Position numbers and translations under genes: made by a program
Source of the DNA: DASXRA01 sp036502575
Lineage (GTDB): Bacteria; Actinomycetota; Actinomycetes; Mycobacteriales; Jatrophihabitantaceae
NCBI GenBank assembly: GCA_036502575.1
Contig: DASXYL010000018.1
Span: 1 to 64,000, forward strand
DNA length: 64,000 nt
Direction: 5' to 3'
The notes under the pieces: model-generated
Seen by the model: the letters and a program-made list of their open reading frames with translations, nothing else
Database searches by the model: none
Told to the model about the DNA's origin: nothing
Part shown: in pieces, positions 51,541 to 59,469 of the stretch
How positions within the stretch are numbered: position 1 is the stretch's first letter
Layout of the letters: every line of letters begins with the position of its first letter

Positions 51541-52308
51541 CTAGACGCGCGACACGTCTACGCCTCGGCTGTGCAGCTGTTTGGCGAAGTCGACGGGAAG
51601 CCCGCTGTCAGTGACGATTCGTTCGAAGTCGGTGACATCTGCGAACCGGACGAAGGAGTCCGATCCGAACTTGCTGCTGTCGCCGACGAAGACCCGCCGC
51701 CGGCTGACGCGCACGGCCATGCTCTTCACGGCCGACACCGCCCCGTCCGGCACGGTCATGCCGTGTTGGAGGGTGATCCCGTTCGCGCCCATGAACGCGA
51801 GGTCGAGGACGACGGTTTCGAGCATGGCGACGGCCCAGTGATCGACCGTGCCGAGCGTCTGGGCCCGGACCCGACCCCCGAGGCAGAGCACCGTGACGTG
51901 TGGTCGGTCGACGAGGGAGGTGGCGATGGCCAGCGATGGGGTCACCACCGTGGTCGGCCGCACCGGCGTGAGGTGGTTGGCCACCAGCTGCGGCAGGTTG
52001 CCTTCGTCGATGTAGATGGACTCGGCGGATTCCACCAGGTTCGCCGCCGCCGCGGCGATGCGGTTCTTCTGCTCCTGCCGACGCTGCGCACGCATCGTCA
52101 GGTTGCTCTCGAAGGTGAGCCGCTCCACCGGTACGGCGCCGCCGTACACCCGGCGCACCAGGCCCTGGCGCTCCAAGCTGCTCAGGTCGCGACGGATCGT
52201 CTCCCGGGCGAGGCCCAGTTCGCCGGACACCTCGGTGACGTCGAGCCGACCGGATGTGCGGGCCCGCTCGACGAGCCACTGACGCCGTTCGACGGAGTAC
52301 ATCTCCAC
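51541..52308 (-). CDS. DeoR-family transcriptional regulator
   Basis: A 255-aa regulator with the N-terminal winged helix RRQWLVERARTSGRLDVTEV followed by ARETIRRDLSSLERQGLVRR, and a sugar-phosphate sensing domain (YIDEGNLPQLVANHL, LCLGGRV, DLAFMGANGI, VFVGDSSKFG). It lies directly upstream of the polyol operon, same strand, 73 bp before the binding-protein gene, and so probably controls it in response to a phosphorylated sugar. GTG 52308 or ATG 52302 may be the start. Confidence 0.92.
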   Translation of the reverse strand: MEMYSVERRQWLVERARTSGRLDVTEVSGELGLARETIRRDLSSLERQGLVRRVYGGAVPVERLTFESNLTMRAQRRQEQKNRIAAAAANLVESAESIYIDEGNLPQLVANHLTPVRPTTVVTPSLAIATSLVDRPHVTVLCLGGRVRAQTLGTVDHWAVAMLETVVLDLAFMGANGITLQHGMTVPDGAVSAVKSMAVRVSRRRVFVGDSSKFGSDSFVRFADVTDFERIVTDSGLPVDFAKQLHSRGVDVSRV

Positions 52309-52330
52309 CTCACGCTCCCCTCGGCGCCGC

Positions 52331-52432
52331 TGCCCGGTTCTGCCCGGTGCGGCCTACAGAGTGTGACGCCAGCCACGGGCCGACAAGGATTTTGGGTTGC
52401 GGAACGATAACGGCGGTGCCCGGTTGTGCCCG
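52331..52432. promoter_or_regulatory. Paired TGCCCG direct repeats upstream of deoR
   Basis: TGCCCGGTTCTGCCCG (52331-52346) and TGCCCGGTTGTGCCCG (52417-52432) differ in one base and lie 86 bp apart. Each itself contains TGCCCG twice, 10 bp apart, as in direct-repeat operators of DeoR proteins. They occupy the 304-bp gene-free stretch 52309-52612, otherwise AT-richer and without an ORF. Confidence 0.45.
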
Positions 52433-52612
52433 AGTAATCGATGTCAATGCCCGTCCGACGATCGGCGGACGTCCGATTGGCGACCGCGCTCAAACGAGCG
52501 GTCGATGCGCTCAGCTGTCAACGTCACCGGGACTCGATGTTCAAGCGGTTCCCCAGCCCGACCACCGGTAGTGACGGGCCCCCTGGTCGGTCCTGGTGGC
52601 TAGCCTGCCCGC

Positions 52613-53251
52613 GTGGACCCAAAGACGGAAGAACTGCGCGACGCCCATGACGCGCGGGCCGAGCTGTACGCCGAGAAGCTCGCCCACGTTCTCGATCAGC
52701 TACCGGTCGACCGGGCCGTGCTCGGCCTGTTCTGCGACCTGATCATCGAGAACGGCGTCGGGTCGACCGTCGGTGATATCGGATGCGGCCCGGGACGGCT
52801 GGCGCCCTACTTCGCCGGTAGGGGACTGGAGCCCCGCGGCGTCGACCTTTCCCCGGAGATGATCCGCGTCGCGCGCCGCGACTATCCCGGATTTCCCTTC
52901 GACGTCGCCGATGTGCGGAGTCTTCCGTTCGAGAATTCTTCGCTAGCCGGGGTCGTGTGCTGGTACTCGCTCATGTATCTCGCACGGTCGGATCGGTCCC
53001 GGGCGTTCGGTGAGCTGGCGCGGGTCGTCCGGTCGGGCGGCTACTTCGCGACGGCATTCAAGGCGGGTGACGACCAGCTTCGACGGGGCGGTCGCACCGT
53101 TGGCGTCGAGTTCGACATCTACTGGTTCTCACCGGAGGAGATGCAGCGGCAGGTCAGTGATGCGGGCTTCCGCGTCGTCGCTTGGCTCGGCCGTCCCGCC
53201 GGCCCGGACGAGCAACAGCCCCAGGGGTATCTCGTCGCTCGACGGCTCTGA
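52613..53251 (+). CDS. Class I SAM-dependent methyltransferase
   Basis: A 212-aa methyltransferase. Motif I is VGDIGCGPGRLAPYFAG, motif II is GVDLSPEMIRVARRDYPGFP, and the ADVRSLPFENSSLAGVVCWY segment completes the UbiE/type-11-like core. The substrate is unknown. GTG 52613 was chosen from the homology start. A degenerate copy of its 3' end lies at 53584-53680. Confidence 0.85.
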   Translation: MDPKTEELRDAHDARAELYAEKLAHVLDQLPVDRAVLGLFCDLIIENGVGSTVGDIGCGPGRLAPYFAGRGLEPRGVDLSPEMIRVARRDYPGFPFDVADVRSLPFENSSLAGVVCWYSLMYLARSDRSRAFGELARVVRSGGYFATAFKAGDDQLRRGGRTVGVEFDIYWFSPEEMQRQVSDAGFRVVAWLGRPAGPDEQQPQGYLVARRL

Positions 53252-53283
53252 GCCTCAACGGCTCTCAGCGCCATCACTAGGGT

Positions 53284-53577
53284 GTGGCCGTGGTCAACGA
53301 TCAATCGGGCAACGCCGGCGTCGCGGCCGATCTGGAAGCGATCAACAGTGTCGTGGAGACGTTCTTCGCCGCCTTCGCCTCCGGCCCCGACTGCACGGTG
53401 CGACTCGACGCGCTTCGCACGTTGTTCCTGCCCGAAGCCGTGATCGTCCGAACCTGCGGCAACGAGCCGGTCAGGTACGGGGTGGACGGCTTCATAGCGC
53501 CCCGACCGGAAGGATGGCGGATCAGCGCCGTCGCTTGGGACGACGAGCGGGAAGGCCTGACCGTCGAGTCCGACTGA
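53284..53577 (+). CDS. NTF2/SnoaL-like protein with probable internal deletion
   Basis: A 97-aa ORF. The first 70 residues resemble the NTF2-like (DUF4440/SnoaL) fold of about 130-145 aa: VVETFFAAFASGPDCTVRLD and LFLPEAVIVRTCGN. The last 20 (GWRISAVAWDDEREGL) look like the usual C-terminal strand of such proteins. The central strands normally between GFIAPR and the terminal strand appear to be missing without loss of frame. It may be expressed but is unlikely to fold normally. Confidence 0.6.
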   Translation: MAVVNDQSGNAGVAADLEAINSVVETFFAAFASGPDCTVRLDALRTLFLPEAVIVRTCGNEPVRYGVDGFIAPRPEGWRISAVAWDDEREGLTVESD

Positions 53578-53683
53578 CCTTCGCCGGAGGAGATGCAGCA
53601 GCAGGTCACGGACGCAGGGTTTCGCGTTGTTCCGTGGCTCGGCCTTCCCGCCGACCCGGACGAGCAACAGCCGCGGTGTCTAC
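53578..53683 (+). pseudogene. Remnant of a duplicated methyltransferase 3' end
   Basis: This stretch aligns with 53129-53222 inside the methyltransferase gene: GGAGGAGATGCAGC, a diverged middle, and CCCGGACGAGCAACAGCC are shared. The encoded relic reads PEEMQQQVTDAGFRVVPWLG against PEEMQRQVSDAGFRVVAWLG in the intact gene. It has no start or N-terminal domain. Confidence 0.8.
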
Positions 53684-53943
53684 GCCGTGGCGGCGTCTGC
53701 AGCGGGCATGAGGTCGGCGGCCAATGCGGCAAGGTCGAGTCCGAGCGTGCTGCCGAGGGCCGCGACGGTGAAGAAGGCCGGGGTGGCGATGCGTCCAGTC
53801 TCGATCTTGCGCAGGGTCTCGACCGGGATGCCGGATGCGGCGGCGACGTCGACCATGCTGCGGTCGCCGCGCGCCCGGCGCAGCACCGCGCCGAGTCGGC
53901 GGCCGCGCGCGCGTTCAGCGGGGGAGAGGATCGGGCGAACCAT
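53680..53943 (-). CDS. XRE-family helix-turn-helix regulator
   Basis: An 87-aa Cro/C1-type protein. The HTH spans LGAVLRRARGDRSMVDVAAA and SGIPVETLRKIETGRIATP; the C-terminal tail is Ala-rich. It is divergent from the methionine aminopeptidase gene across a 55-bp spacer that holds a 32-bp palindrome, so autoregulation and control of map are likely. ATG 53943 was chosen because longer in-frame starts would run through that palindrome. Confidence 0.85.
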   Translation of the reverse strand: MVRPILSPAERARGRRLGAVLRRARGDRSMVDVAAASGIPVETLRKIETGRIATPAFFTVAALGSTLGLDLAALAADLMPAADAATA

Positions 53944-53945
53944 AA

Positions 53946-53977
53946 CCGTGATACTAATACCGGTATAACAATCACGG
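53946..53977. promoter_or_regulatory. 32-bp palindrome between XRE regulator and map
   Basis: The two 16-bp halves match in 13 positions when inverted. The outer arms are CCGTGAT/ATCACGG and the centre is the perfect 10-mer ATACCGGTAT. TATAAC (53964-53969) within it resembles a -10 hexamer for map. Confidence 0.65.
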
Positions 53978-53998
53978 CAACGAGGAGCGAGGGCGGCG

Positions 53999-54763
53999 AT
54001 GGTTGAACTCAAGACCCCGGGCGAAATTGACGCGATGGCCGCAGCCGGAGCAGTCGTTGCCCGGGCGCTCGCAGCGACACGCGACGCCGCCGAGGACGGT
54101 GTACGCCTCGTCGAGCTCGACGAGGTCGCCCGTGAGGTGCTGCGCGAGGCCGGGGCAACCTCTCCCTTCCTCGGCTACCAGCCGTCATTCGCCAACGCTC
54201 CATACCCGGGCGTGCTGTGCTTGTCGGTCAACGACGCTGTTCTGCACGGCATCCCCACTCGCTACCAGCTGCGAGACGGCGATCTGCTCAGTGTCGACTG
54301 CGGTGCCACCCTCGACGGGTGGACAGGCGACGCCGCGATCTCCTTCTGCATCGGGCCCGCCAGCACCATCGATGCCAGGCTCCTTGAACGCACCGAGGCC
54401 GCACTTCATGCCGGGATCGCCGCGGCGCAGCCTGGTGCTCGGATCGGTGACATCTCTGCCGCAATTGGCGATGTTGCGCGTAATGCCGGCTACGGGCTGC
54501 ACACCGATTTCGGCGGGCATGGCGTCGGGCGCACCATGCACGAGAGCCCGCACATTCCGAACGACGGCCGTCCCGGACGCGGCATGCGACTGCAACCGGG
54601 GCTCACCATCGCCATCGAACCCTGGTTCCTCGCCGGCGGTCAGAACGCCTACCGCATCGACGACGACGGCTGGACCGTACGTAGCACCGACGGGTCCCGT
54701 GGCGCCCACTTCGAGCACACCATCGCGATCACCGACGAAGGACCGCGCCCTCTGACGGCGTGA
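53999..54763 (+). CDS. map: Methionine aminopeptidase, type I
   Basis: A 254-aa metallopeptidase that removes initiator Met. The metal ligands are present: Asp in LSVDCGATLDGWTGDAA (two Asp), His in GGHGVGRTMHE, Glu in IAIEPWFL and Glu in AHFEHTIAI. It lacks the N-terminal extension of the secY-linked housekeeping copy, so it is probably an accessory paralogue. GAGGAG (53982-53987) is the Shine-Dalgarno. Pairing with a divergent XRE gene suggests regulated expression. Confidence 0.92.
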   Translation: MVELKTPGEIDAMAAAGAVVARALAATRDAAEDGVRLVELDEVAREVLREAGATSPFLGYQPSFANAPYPGVLCLSVNDAVLHGIPTRYQLRDGDLLSVDCGATLDGWTGDAAISFCIGPASTIDARLLERTEAALHAGIAAAQPGARIGDISAAIGDVARNAGYGLHTDFGGHGVGRTMHESPHIPNDGRPGRGMRLQPGLTIAIEPWFLAGGQNAYRIDDDGWTVRSTDGSRGAHFEHTIAITDEGPRPLTA

Positions 54764-54791
54764 TGAGCTTCGCGCCAGCTCGCCGGATTCG

Positions 54792-54819
54792 AGTTGACAT
54801 AATGTGGATTATCGGCGTA
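54792..54819 (-). other. dif: dif site for XerC/XerD
   Basis: On the minus strand the 28 bp divide into an XerC arm TACGCCGATAA, a 6-bp centre TCCACA and an XerD arm TTATGTCAACT. The pattern GCCGATAATnnACATTATGTCAA is the actinobacterial dif consensus as I know it, and every fixed base is present. The site lies in the gene-free interval after map, where the terminus would be. Confidence 0.88.
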
Positions 54820-55265
54820 CTGAATTGGATCAGTCCTGGGCCGGTATCTGGAAGTCGACAAAGCACTAGAGTTCGTCGACGGCCTTGCGGTCCAGGCCCG
54901 CGGAAGGAGCCCGCGGTGCGCCGCTCGACCTGGTTCGGTGTTCCCCGCTGTCGCGACGATTAGCCGGCCGAGAAATCTCGTCAGCTCAGCGGGGGAAGCC
55001 GCATGGGCCGCGCCGTCTTCGCCCCTGTTCGGTGTACGGAGACGTCCTCGGTCCGGCGCGTAGCTTGACATAACGTTTTGGCCGAGTTGGCTGAACGACA
55101 GGACGGGCAAGATCGTCGACCTTCGTGACGCGCAGTGTCGCGCCCAAGCCGTTCAATACGCATGCGTATGGTGACAGGTCGATCAGCTCCAAGCCGAGGG
55201 TGTCCGATGCTGTCACACGCGGCCGGACGAGCAGCCCTGGACATCGACCTCGCGTCCCACGCCAA
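54820..55265. other. Gene-poor interval between dif and the MMPL terminator
   Basis: No supported gene lies here. The best candidate is a minus-strand frame, 55216 to 54986 (GTG start, 76 codons), whose first 45 residues look protein-like (ELIDLSPYACVLNGLGATLR) but which matches no family I can name and may be a relic. Two words TTGTTCGGTGT-like (CTGTTCGGTGTAC 55025-55037; GGTTCGGTGTTCC 54934-54946) recur. A dif-like half-site is listed separately. Confidence 0.4.
55063..55079 (-). other. dif-like half-site
   Basis: GCTTGACATAACGTTTT on the plus strand repeats the XerD-arm side of dif: TTGACATAA is identical and the following GT also matches. The XerC side (GGCCGAGTTGG) does not match. It lies 271 bp from the full dif site, in the same orientation. 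Confidence 0.4.
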
Positions 55266-55293
55266 AGAGGGGGCCACCCAGGTGGCCCCCTCT
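55266..55293 (-). terminator. Terminator of the MMPL gene
   Basis: A perfect 13-bp inverted repeat AGAGGGGGCCACC/GGTGGCCCCCTCT (55266-55278 with 55281-55293) lies 17 bp beyond the MMPL stop. On the minus strand it is followed by TTTGGC. Confidence 0.8.
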
Positions 55294-55309
55294 CTGAATC
55301 CGGGTTCGA

Positions 55310-57529
55310 TCAGACGTACGCACCCGGTTGCGCAGATCGCGCGTCGACGTCGCTGCGCGTGTGCCGCGCCGGGCGTCGCGACAGGCGAGACGGCCACCAG
55401 TTGGCCCGGCCGAGCAGCGCCATGAGCGAGGGCAGCACGACGGCTCGCACCACCAGCGCGTCGATCAGGATCGCGGCCGCGAGCCCGACGCCGAGCTGCT
55501 TGAACTCGATCATGTTCAGGCTGGCGAAGATCGCGAACACCGACACCATGACCACTGCCGCGCTGGTGACGACGCCGGCCGATCTGGTGATGCCGCTCCG
55601 GACGGCGTCCCGAGTCGACTCGCCGCGCTGCACCGCCTCGCGGATCCGACTGACGACGAACACGTGGTAGTCCATCGACAGACCGAACAGCACCACGAAC
55701 AGGAACAGCGGGATCCACGAGACGATCGTGCCGTTCGAGTGGTAGTTCAGCAGCTTGTCCGCCCAGTGGTTCTGGAACGTCAGCACGAGCACGCCGAACG
55801 CCGCCGCGGCCGAGAGCATGTTCACCACGATCGTCATCAGCGCGATCACCAGGGACCGGAACGTGAACGCCATGATCAAGAACGTCAGGGCGAGCACGAA
55901 GCCGATCACCGCGGGCAGCTTGTCCCGCTGGTGCTGGGAGTAGTCGACATTGGTCGCCACTCCCCCGGTCACCGCGAACTGCGCGGACGGGATCTTGTCG
56001 ATGGCGCCCGGCAGCACGTCGTCGCGCAGCTGGTGCAACGACTGGCGCGCTTCGTGTGAGGAGACCTGGTACGGCACGTCCACGCTGAGGGTGTGCACCG
56101 TGCCGTCCGCGGACACGCGGGCCTGTGGCCGGTCAGAACCGTCGATCGCGAATAGCCGGTTGGACGCCAGTTGGTGGGTCACGCCGGAGAGCGCGGCCGA
56201 CACCTGCCCGGCCTGCTGGGCAGGGGCGCGGACCACGATCTCCTGGGTCACCTGCTGGCCCGGGAACGCCGCGGCGAGCCGGTCGTAGGTCTGCACCTCG
56301 GGGATCGCCTTGGGCAGGTCGTTCTCGGTCGACTGGCCCAGCTTCATGTCGAGCGCGGGCAACGCGAGCACGAGCATCGCCGCGGCGGAGATCAGGAACG
56401 TCGCGGCCGGACGGCGCAGCGCCGGCTTGAGCAGCGCCGGCCACAGGCGCGGCTCGCCGCCCCGGTTCGTCAGCCGCCACACGAACGGCACGCGGGGGCG
56501 GTCGATGCGCCGGCCCAACTTCGCCAGCACGGCGGGCAGCACGGTCAGCGAGCCCAGAACGGCCACGCCGATGACGAGGATGGATCCCACGGCCAGCGAG
56601 GAGAAGATCACGTCGTGGGCCAGGAACATGCCGGCCATGGCCACGATCACGGCCAGACCCGACACGACAACGGAGTGGCCCGAGGTCTGGGCGGCGATCT
56701 CGATCGCGTCGAGGTGGCTTCGTCCGCGGGCTCGTTCCTCGCGTTCTCGCTTGAGGTAGAACAACGAGTAGTCGACGCCGACGGCCATCCCCATGAGCAG
56801 GATGACGCTCGACGTGGTGCCCGAATCCGGGACCAGATGCGACGCCACGGTCGACAGGCCCACCGCAGCGAATACCGCTGAGAGAGCCAGCAGCACCGGG
56901 ACGCCGGCGGCGATGATCGCGCCGAACGCGACGAGCAGGATGATCAGCGTGACGGGCAGGCTGATGCCCGTCGCCTTACCGAACGACTTGCCGAGTTCCG
57001 TGTTGACGCCCTTACCCAGCGATGCATCGCCGACCTCCTCGACCCGCAGTTGCGGGTAGCTGTGCTGGGTCGCCGAGGTGGCGTCCTGCAAGGGTTGCAC
57101 GCGGTCCTGGGCCGTGTCCGGATCTCCACGCATGGTGATGTTCACGAGGATGGCGTCGCCGGTTTTCGAGCGCTGCGGCTCGTCGACCTGCACGACTCCG
57201 GGCAGCTGCTCGAGCCGCTGCGTCACATCGGCCGTGGCTCGAGCCGCGATCGGCCCGTCGAGAGCGCCGGACCGTGAACTGATGAGGACGCTCTCCTTGG
57301 CCGGGTCGTCCATCTTGGCGTCGTGCAGCCAGTGCTGGGCCTGTCCGGACTGGCCCACGGCCTGGTCAAGGCTGGTCGCCTTCCGGGTTCCCGCGGCCTG
57401 CCCGATCGCGAAGCAGGCCGCGACGAACGCCAGCCACAGCGCGATCGCGCGCCAGGGGTGCGTGGCGCTCCAGCGGGCCACGCGCACGGTGGCGCCGCGC
57501 CGCCGCGGTCGCTGATCGGTGTCGTACAT
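55310..57529 (-). CDS. MMPL/RND family transporter
   Basis: A 739-aa exporter with 11-12 membrane helices in two related halves. The first half has helix TM4-like GTTSSVILLMGMAVGVDYSL with the intramembrane Asp-Tyr pair, repeated in the second half as LFLFVVLFGLSMDYHVFVVS. Large extracytoplasmic loops follow TM1 and TM7. Substrates in this family are lipids, siderophores or drugs; none can be assigned. ATG 57529 has a GGAGG Shine-Dalgarno. It is divergent from a two-component system that may control it. Confidence 0.92.
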   Translation of the reverse strand: MYDTDQRPRRRGATVRVARWSATHPWRAIALWLAFVAACFAIGQAAGTRKATSLDQAVGQSGQAQHWLHDAKMDDPAKESVLISSRSGALDGPIAARATADVTQRLEQLPGVVQVDEPQRSKTGDAILVNITMRGDPDTAQDRVQPLQDATSATQHSYPQLRVEEVGDASLGKGVNTELGKSFGKATGISLPVTLIILLVAFGAIIAAGVPVLLALSAVFAAVGLSTVASHLVPDSGTTSSVILLMGMAVGVDYSLFYLKREREERARGRSHLDAIEIAAQTSGHSVVVSGLAVIVAMAGMFLAHDVIFSSLAVGSILVIGVAVLGSLTVLPAVLAKLGRRIDRPRVPFVWRLTNRGGEPRLWPALLKPALRRPAATFLISAAAMLVLALPALDMKLGQSTENDLPKAIPEVQTYDRLAAAFPGQQVTQEIVVRAPAQQAGQVSAALSGVTHQLASNRLFAIDGSDRPQARVSADGTVHTLSVDVPYQVSSHEARQSLHQLRDDVLPGAIDKIPSAQFAVTGGVATNVDYSQHQRDKLPAVIGFVLALTFLIMAFTFRSLVIALMTIVVNMLSAAAAFGVLVLTFQNHWADKLLNYHSNGTIVSWIPLFLFVVLFGLSMDYHVFVVSRIREAVQRGESTRDAVRSGITRSAGVVTSAAVVMVSVFAIFASLNMIEFKQLGVGLAAAILIDALVVRAVVLPSLMALLGRANWWPSRLSRRPARHTRSDVDARSAQPGAYV

Positions 57530-57697
57530 GGGATGCCTCCACGAGGTTGTCTGATCGTCACGGACAACCCTCGTGGTGCCGGCCCGCGAACACATTGGGC
57601 CTGGGCCCCGAACGAAAGGGGGCCTAGCACCACCATGCCGGGCGACCGCGTGCGTCAGGATGGAAGCCGGCAGGACGACATGAGGGCAGGTGTGGAC

Positions 57698-58843
57698 ATG
57701 GCGAACGAAGCGCGCGAGCGGCTCCGGCTGGTGTGGTGGGCGCTGCTGCTCGCCGTGCTCAGCTACGTCGGCCTGGGCCTGTTCTGCGTGGTGATCACCG
57801 GGGTCGCCGTGGTGCTGGTGTCGGTCGGCGTCCCGGTGTTGATGGTGTGCTTCCCGCTCATGCGCTGGCTCGCCGACTTCCACCGTCGGTGGGCCGGTGA
57901 CCTGCTCGGCACCCCCATCCCGTCCTCGTACCGGACGCCACCGGACGGCAACGCGCTGGTGCGGCTCTGGGCGCAAGCGCGCGATCCGGCCACGTGGCGC
58001 GACGTGCTGTGGCTGTTCGTCAACGGCACGGTCGGGCTCGTGCTCACCGTGGTCGGCGCGTTCGAGAGCGTCCTCGGGCTGCTGTTCTGGTGGTGGCCGA
58101 AGAAGGGCGCGCTGTATCTGGACGCCGTACTCGTGCGGTGGCTGCTCTCCCCCAACGAGAACGCGCTGCTGGCCAACCGGGTCCGCGAGCTCGCCGAGTC
58201 ACGGGCTGAGACGGTCGACAGCCAAGCTGCAGAAATTCGCCGGATCGAACGTGATCTGCACGACGGTGCGCAAGCTCGGCTGGTCGCGCTGGGGATGAAT
58301 CTCGGGATGGCCGCCGACGCCGTCGACTCCGATCCGCAGACCGCGCGGCTGCTGCTGGCCGAGGCGCAGGCGACGAGCAGCCAGGCCCTCGCGGAGTTGC
58401 GCGGCCTGGTCCGGGGCATCCTGCCGCCCGTGCTCGCCGATCGCGGACTGGTCGGCGCGGTGCAGGCGCTCGCCCTGGCCACGCCGCTACCGATCGACGT
58501 GGACGCCGACGTGCCGGGCCGGTTGGCGGCGCCGGTGGAGTCGGCCGCGTACTTCGCCGTGGCCGAGGCGCTCACCAACGTGATCAAGCACAGCGGCGCA
58601 CAGCAGGTGCGGGTGACGTTGCGGCACGACGGCAATCTGCTCCAGATGACGGTCGAGGACGACGGCCGCGGCGGGGCGATGCCCGGCGCGGGCAGCGGTC
58701 TGCGGGGTATCGAGCGACGGCTCGCCGCCTTCGATGGCACGCTGAGGGTGACCAGCCCGCCCGGCGGGCCCACCTCGGTGACCATGGAGCTGCCGTGCGA
58801 GTCGTCCTCGCCGAAGACCTCGCCCTCCTCCGGGACGGGCTGA
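57698..58843 (+). CDS. Sensor histidine kinase (HisKA_3 type)
   Basis: A 381-aa membrane kinase. The N-terminal sensor has about four helices in two pairs (WWALLLAVLSYVGLGLFCVV, VTGVAVVLVSVGVPVLMV-like, and WLFVNGTVGLVLTVVG). The phosphoacceptor His is in IERDLHDGAQARLVALG (about residue 187), and the ATPase domain has AEALTNVIKHSGA, EDDGRGG and GSGLRGIERRL. ATG 57698 is preferred; ATG 57680 is in frame. Its 3' end overlaps the response-regulator gene by 49 bp. Confidence 0.9.
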   Translation: MANEARERLRLVWWALLLAVLSYVGLGLFCVVITGVAVVLVSVGVPVLMVCFPLMRWLADFHRRWAGDLLGTPIPSSYRTPPDGNALVRLWAQARDPATWRDVLWLFVNGTVGLVLTVVGAFESVLGLLFWWWPKKGALYLDAVLVRWLLSPNENALLANRVRELAESRAETVDSQAAEIRRIERDLHDGAQARLVALGMNLGMAADAVDSDPQTARLLLAEAQATSSQALAELRGLVRGILPPVLADRGLVGAVQALALATPLPIDVDADVPGRLAAPVESAAYFAVAEALTNVIKHSGAQQVRVTLRHDGNLLQMTVEDDGRGGAMPGAGSGLRGIERRLAAFDGTLRVTSPPGGPTSVTMELPCESSSPKTSPSSGTG

Positions 58844-59457
58844 TCCGCCTTCTCGAGGCCAACGACTTCGAGGTCGTGGAGGCCGTCGACAACGGGCCGT
58901 CGTTGTTGCGGGCGCTCACCACGCGTCGTCCGGATGTGGCCGTCGTCGACGTTCGGCTGCCGCCGACGTTCACCGACGAGGGGCTGCGGGCCGCCCTCGA
59001 GGCCCGGGCGCAGATCCCCGGGCTGCCGGTGCTGGTGCTCTCGCAGTACGTCGAGCAGCTCTACGCCCGCGAGCTGCTGGCCGACCGGACCGGCGGCGTG
59101 GGCTACCTGCTCAAGGATCGGGTGTTCAACGTCGGCCAGTTCGTGGACGCCGTCCGGCAGGTGGCCGGCGGGGGCACGGCGATGGACCCCGAGGTGATCT
59201 CGCAGCTGCTCACCAAACGGGCCGGCGACGAGCCGCTCAAGGCGCTGACGCCGCGCGAGCGCGACGTGCTCGAGCTCATGGCCGAGGGACGCTCCAACGC
59301 CGCCATCGCGGCGCGGCTGTTCGTCACCGAGAAGGCGGTGAGCAAGCACACCAACAGCATCTTCATCCGGCTGGGCCTGCCCCAGTCCGAGGACGACAAC
59401 CGGCGGGTGCTGGCCGTGCTCGCCTACCTCAACGGCGGCGGCGGTCAGCCCGGATGA
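58795..59457 (+). CDS. NarL/LuxR-type response regulator
   Basis: A 220-aa regulator. The receiver domain has the acidic pair Glu7-Asp8, phospho-Asp52 in VAVVDVRLPP, and Lys in YLLKDRVF. The C-terminal LuxR HTH is LTPRERDVLELMAEGRSNAA followed by LFVTEKAVSKHTNSIFIRL. GTG 58795 lies inside the end of the kinase gene, ensuring coupled translation. The likely targets are its own operon and the divergent MMPL exporter. Confidence 0.93.
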   Translation: MRVVLAEDLALLRDGLIRLLEANDFEVVEAVDNGPSLLRALTTRRPDVAVVDVRLPPTFTDEGLRAALEARAQIPGLPVLVLSQYVEQLYARELLADRTGGVGYLLKDRVFNVGQFVDAVRQVAGGGTAMDPEVISQLLTKRAGDEPLKALTPRERDVLELMAEGRSNAAIAARLFVTEKAVSKHTNSIFIRLGLPQSEDDNRRVLAVLAYLNGGGGQPG

Positions 59458-59469
59458 CAAGCTCGTCGC

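Noticed and set aside
54986..55216. Minus-strand 76-codon ORF near dif
   Set aside because: Part of it looks protein-like, but there is no ribosome-binding site, no recognisable domain and the end is low-complexity; kept only as a possible relic.
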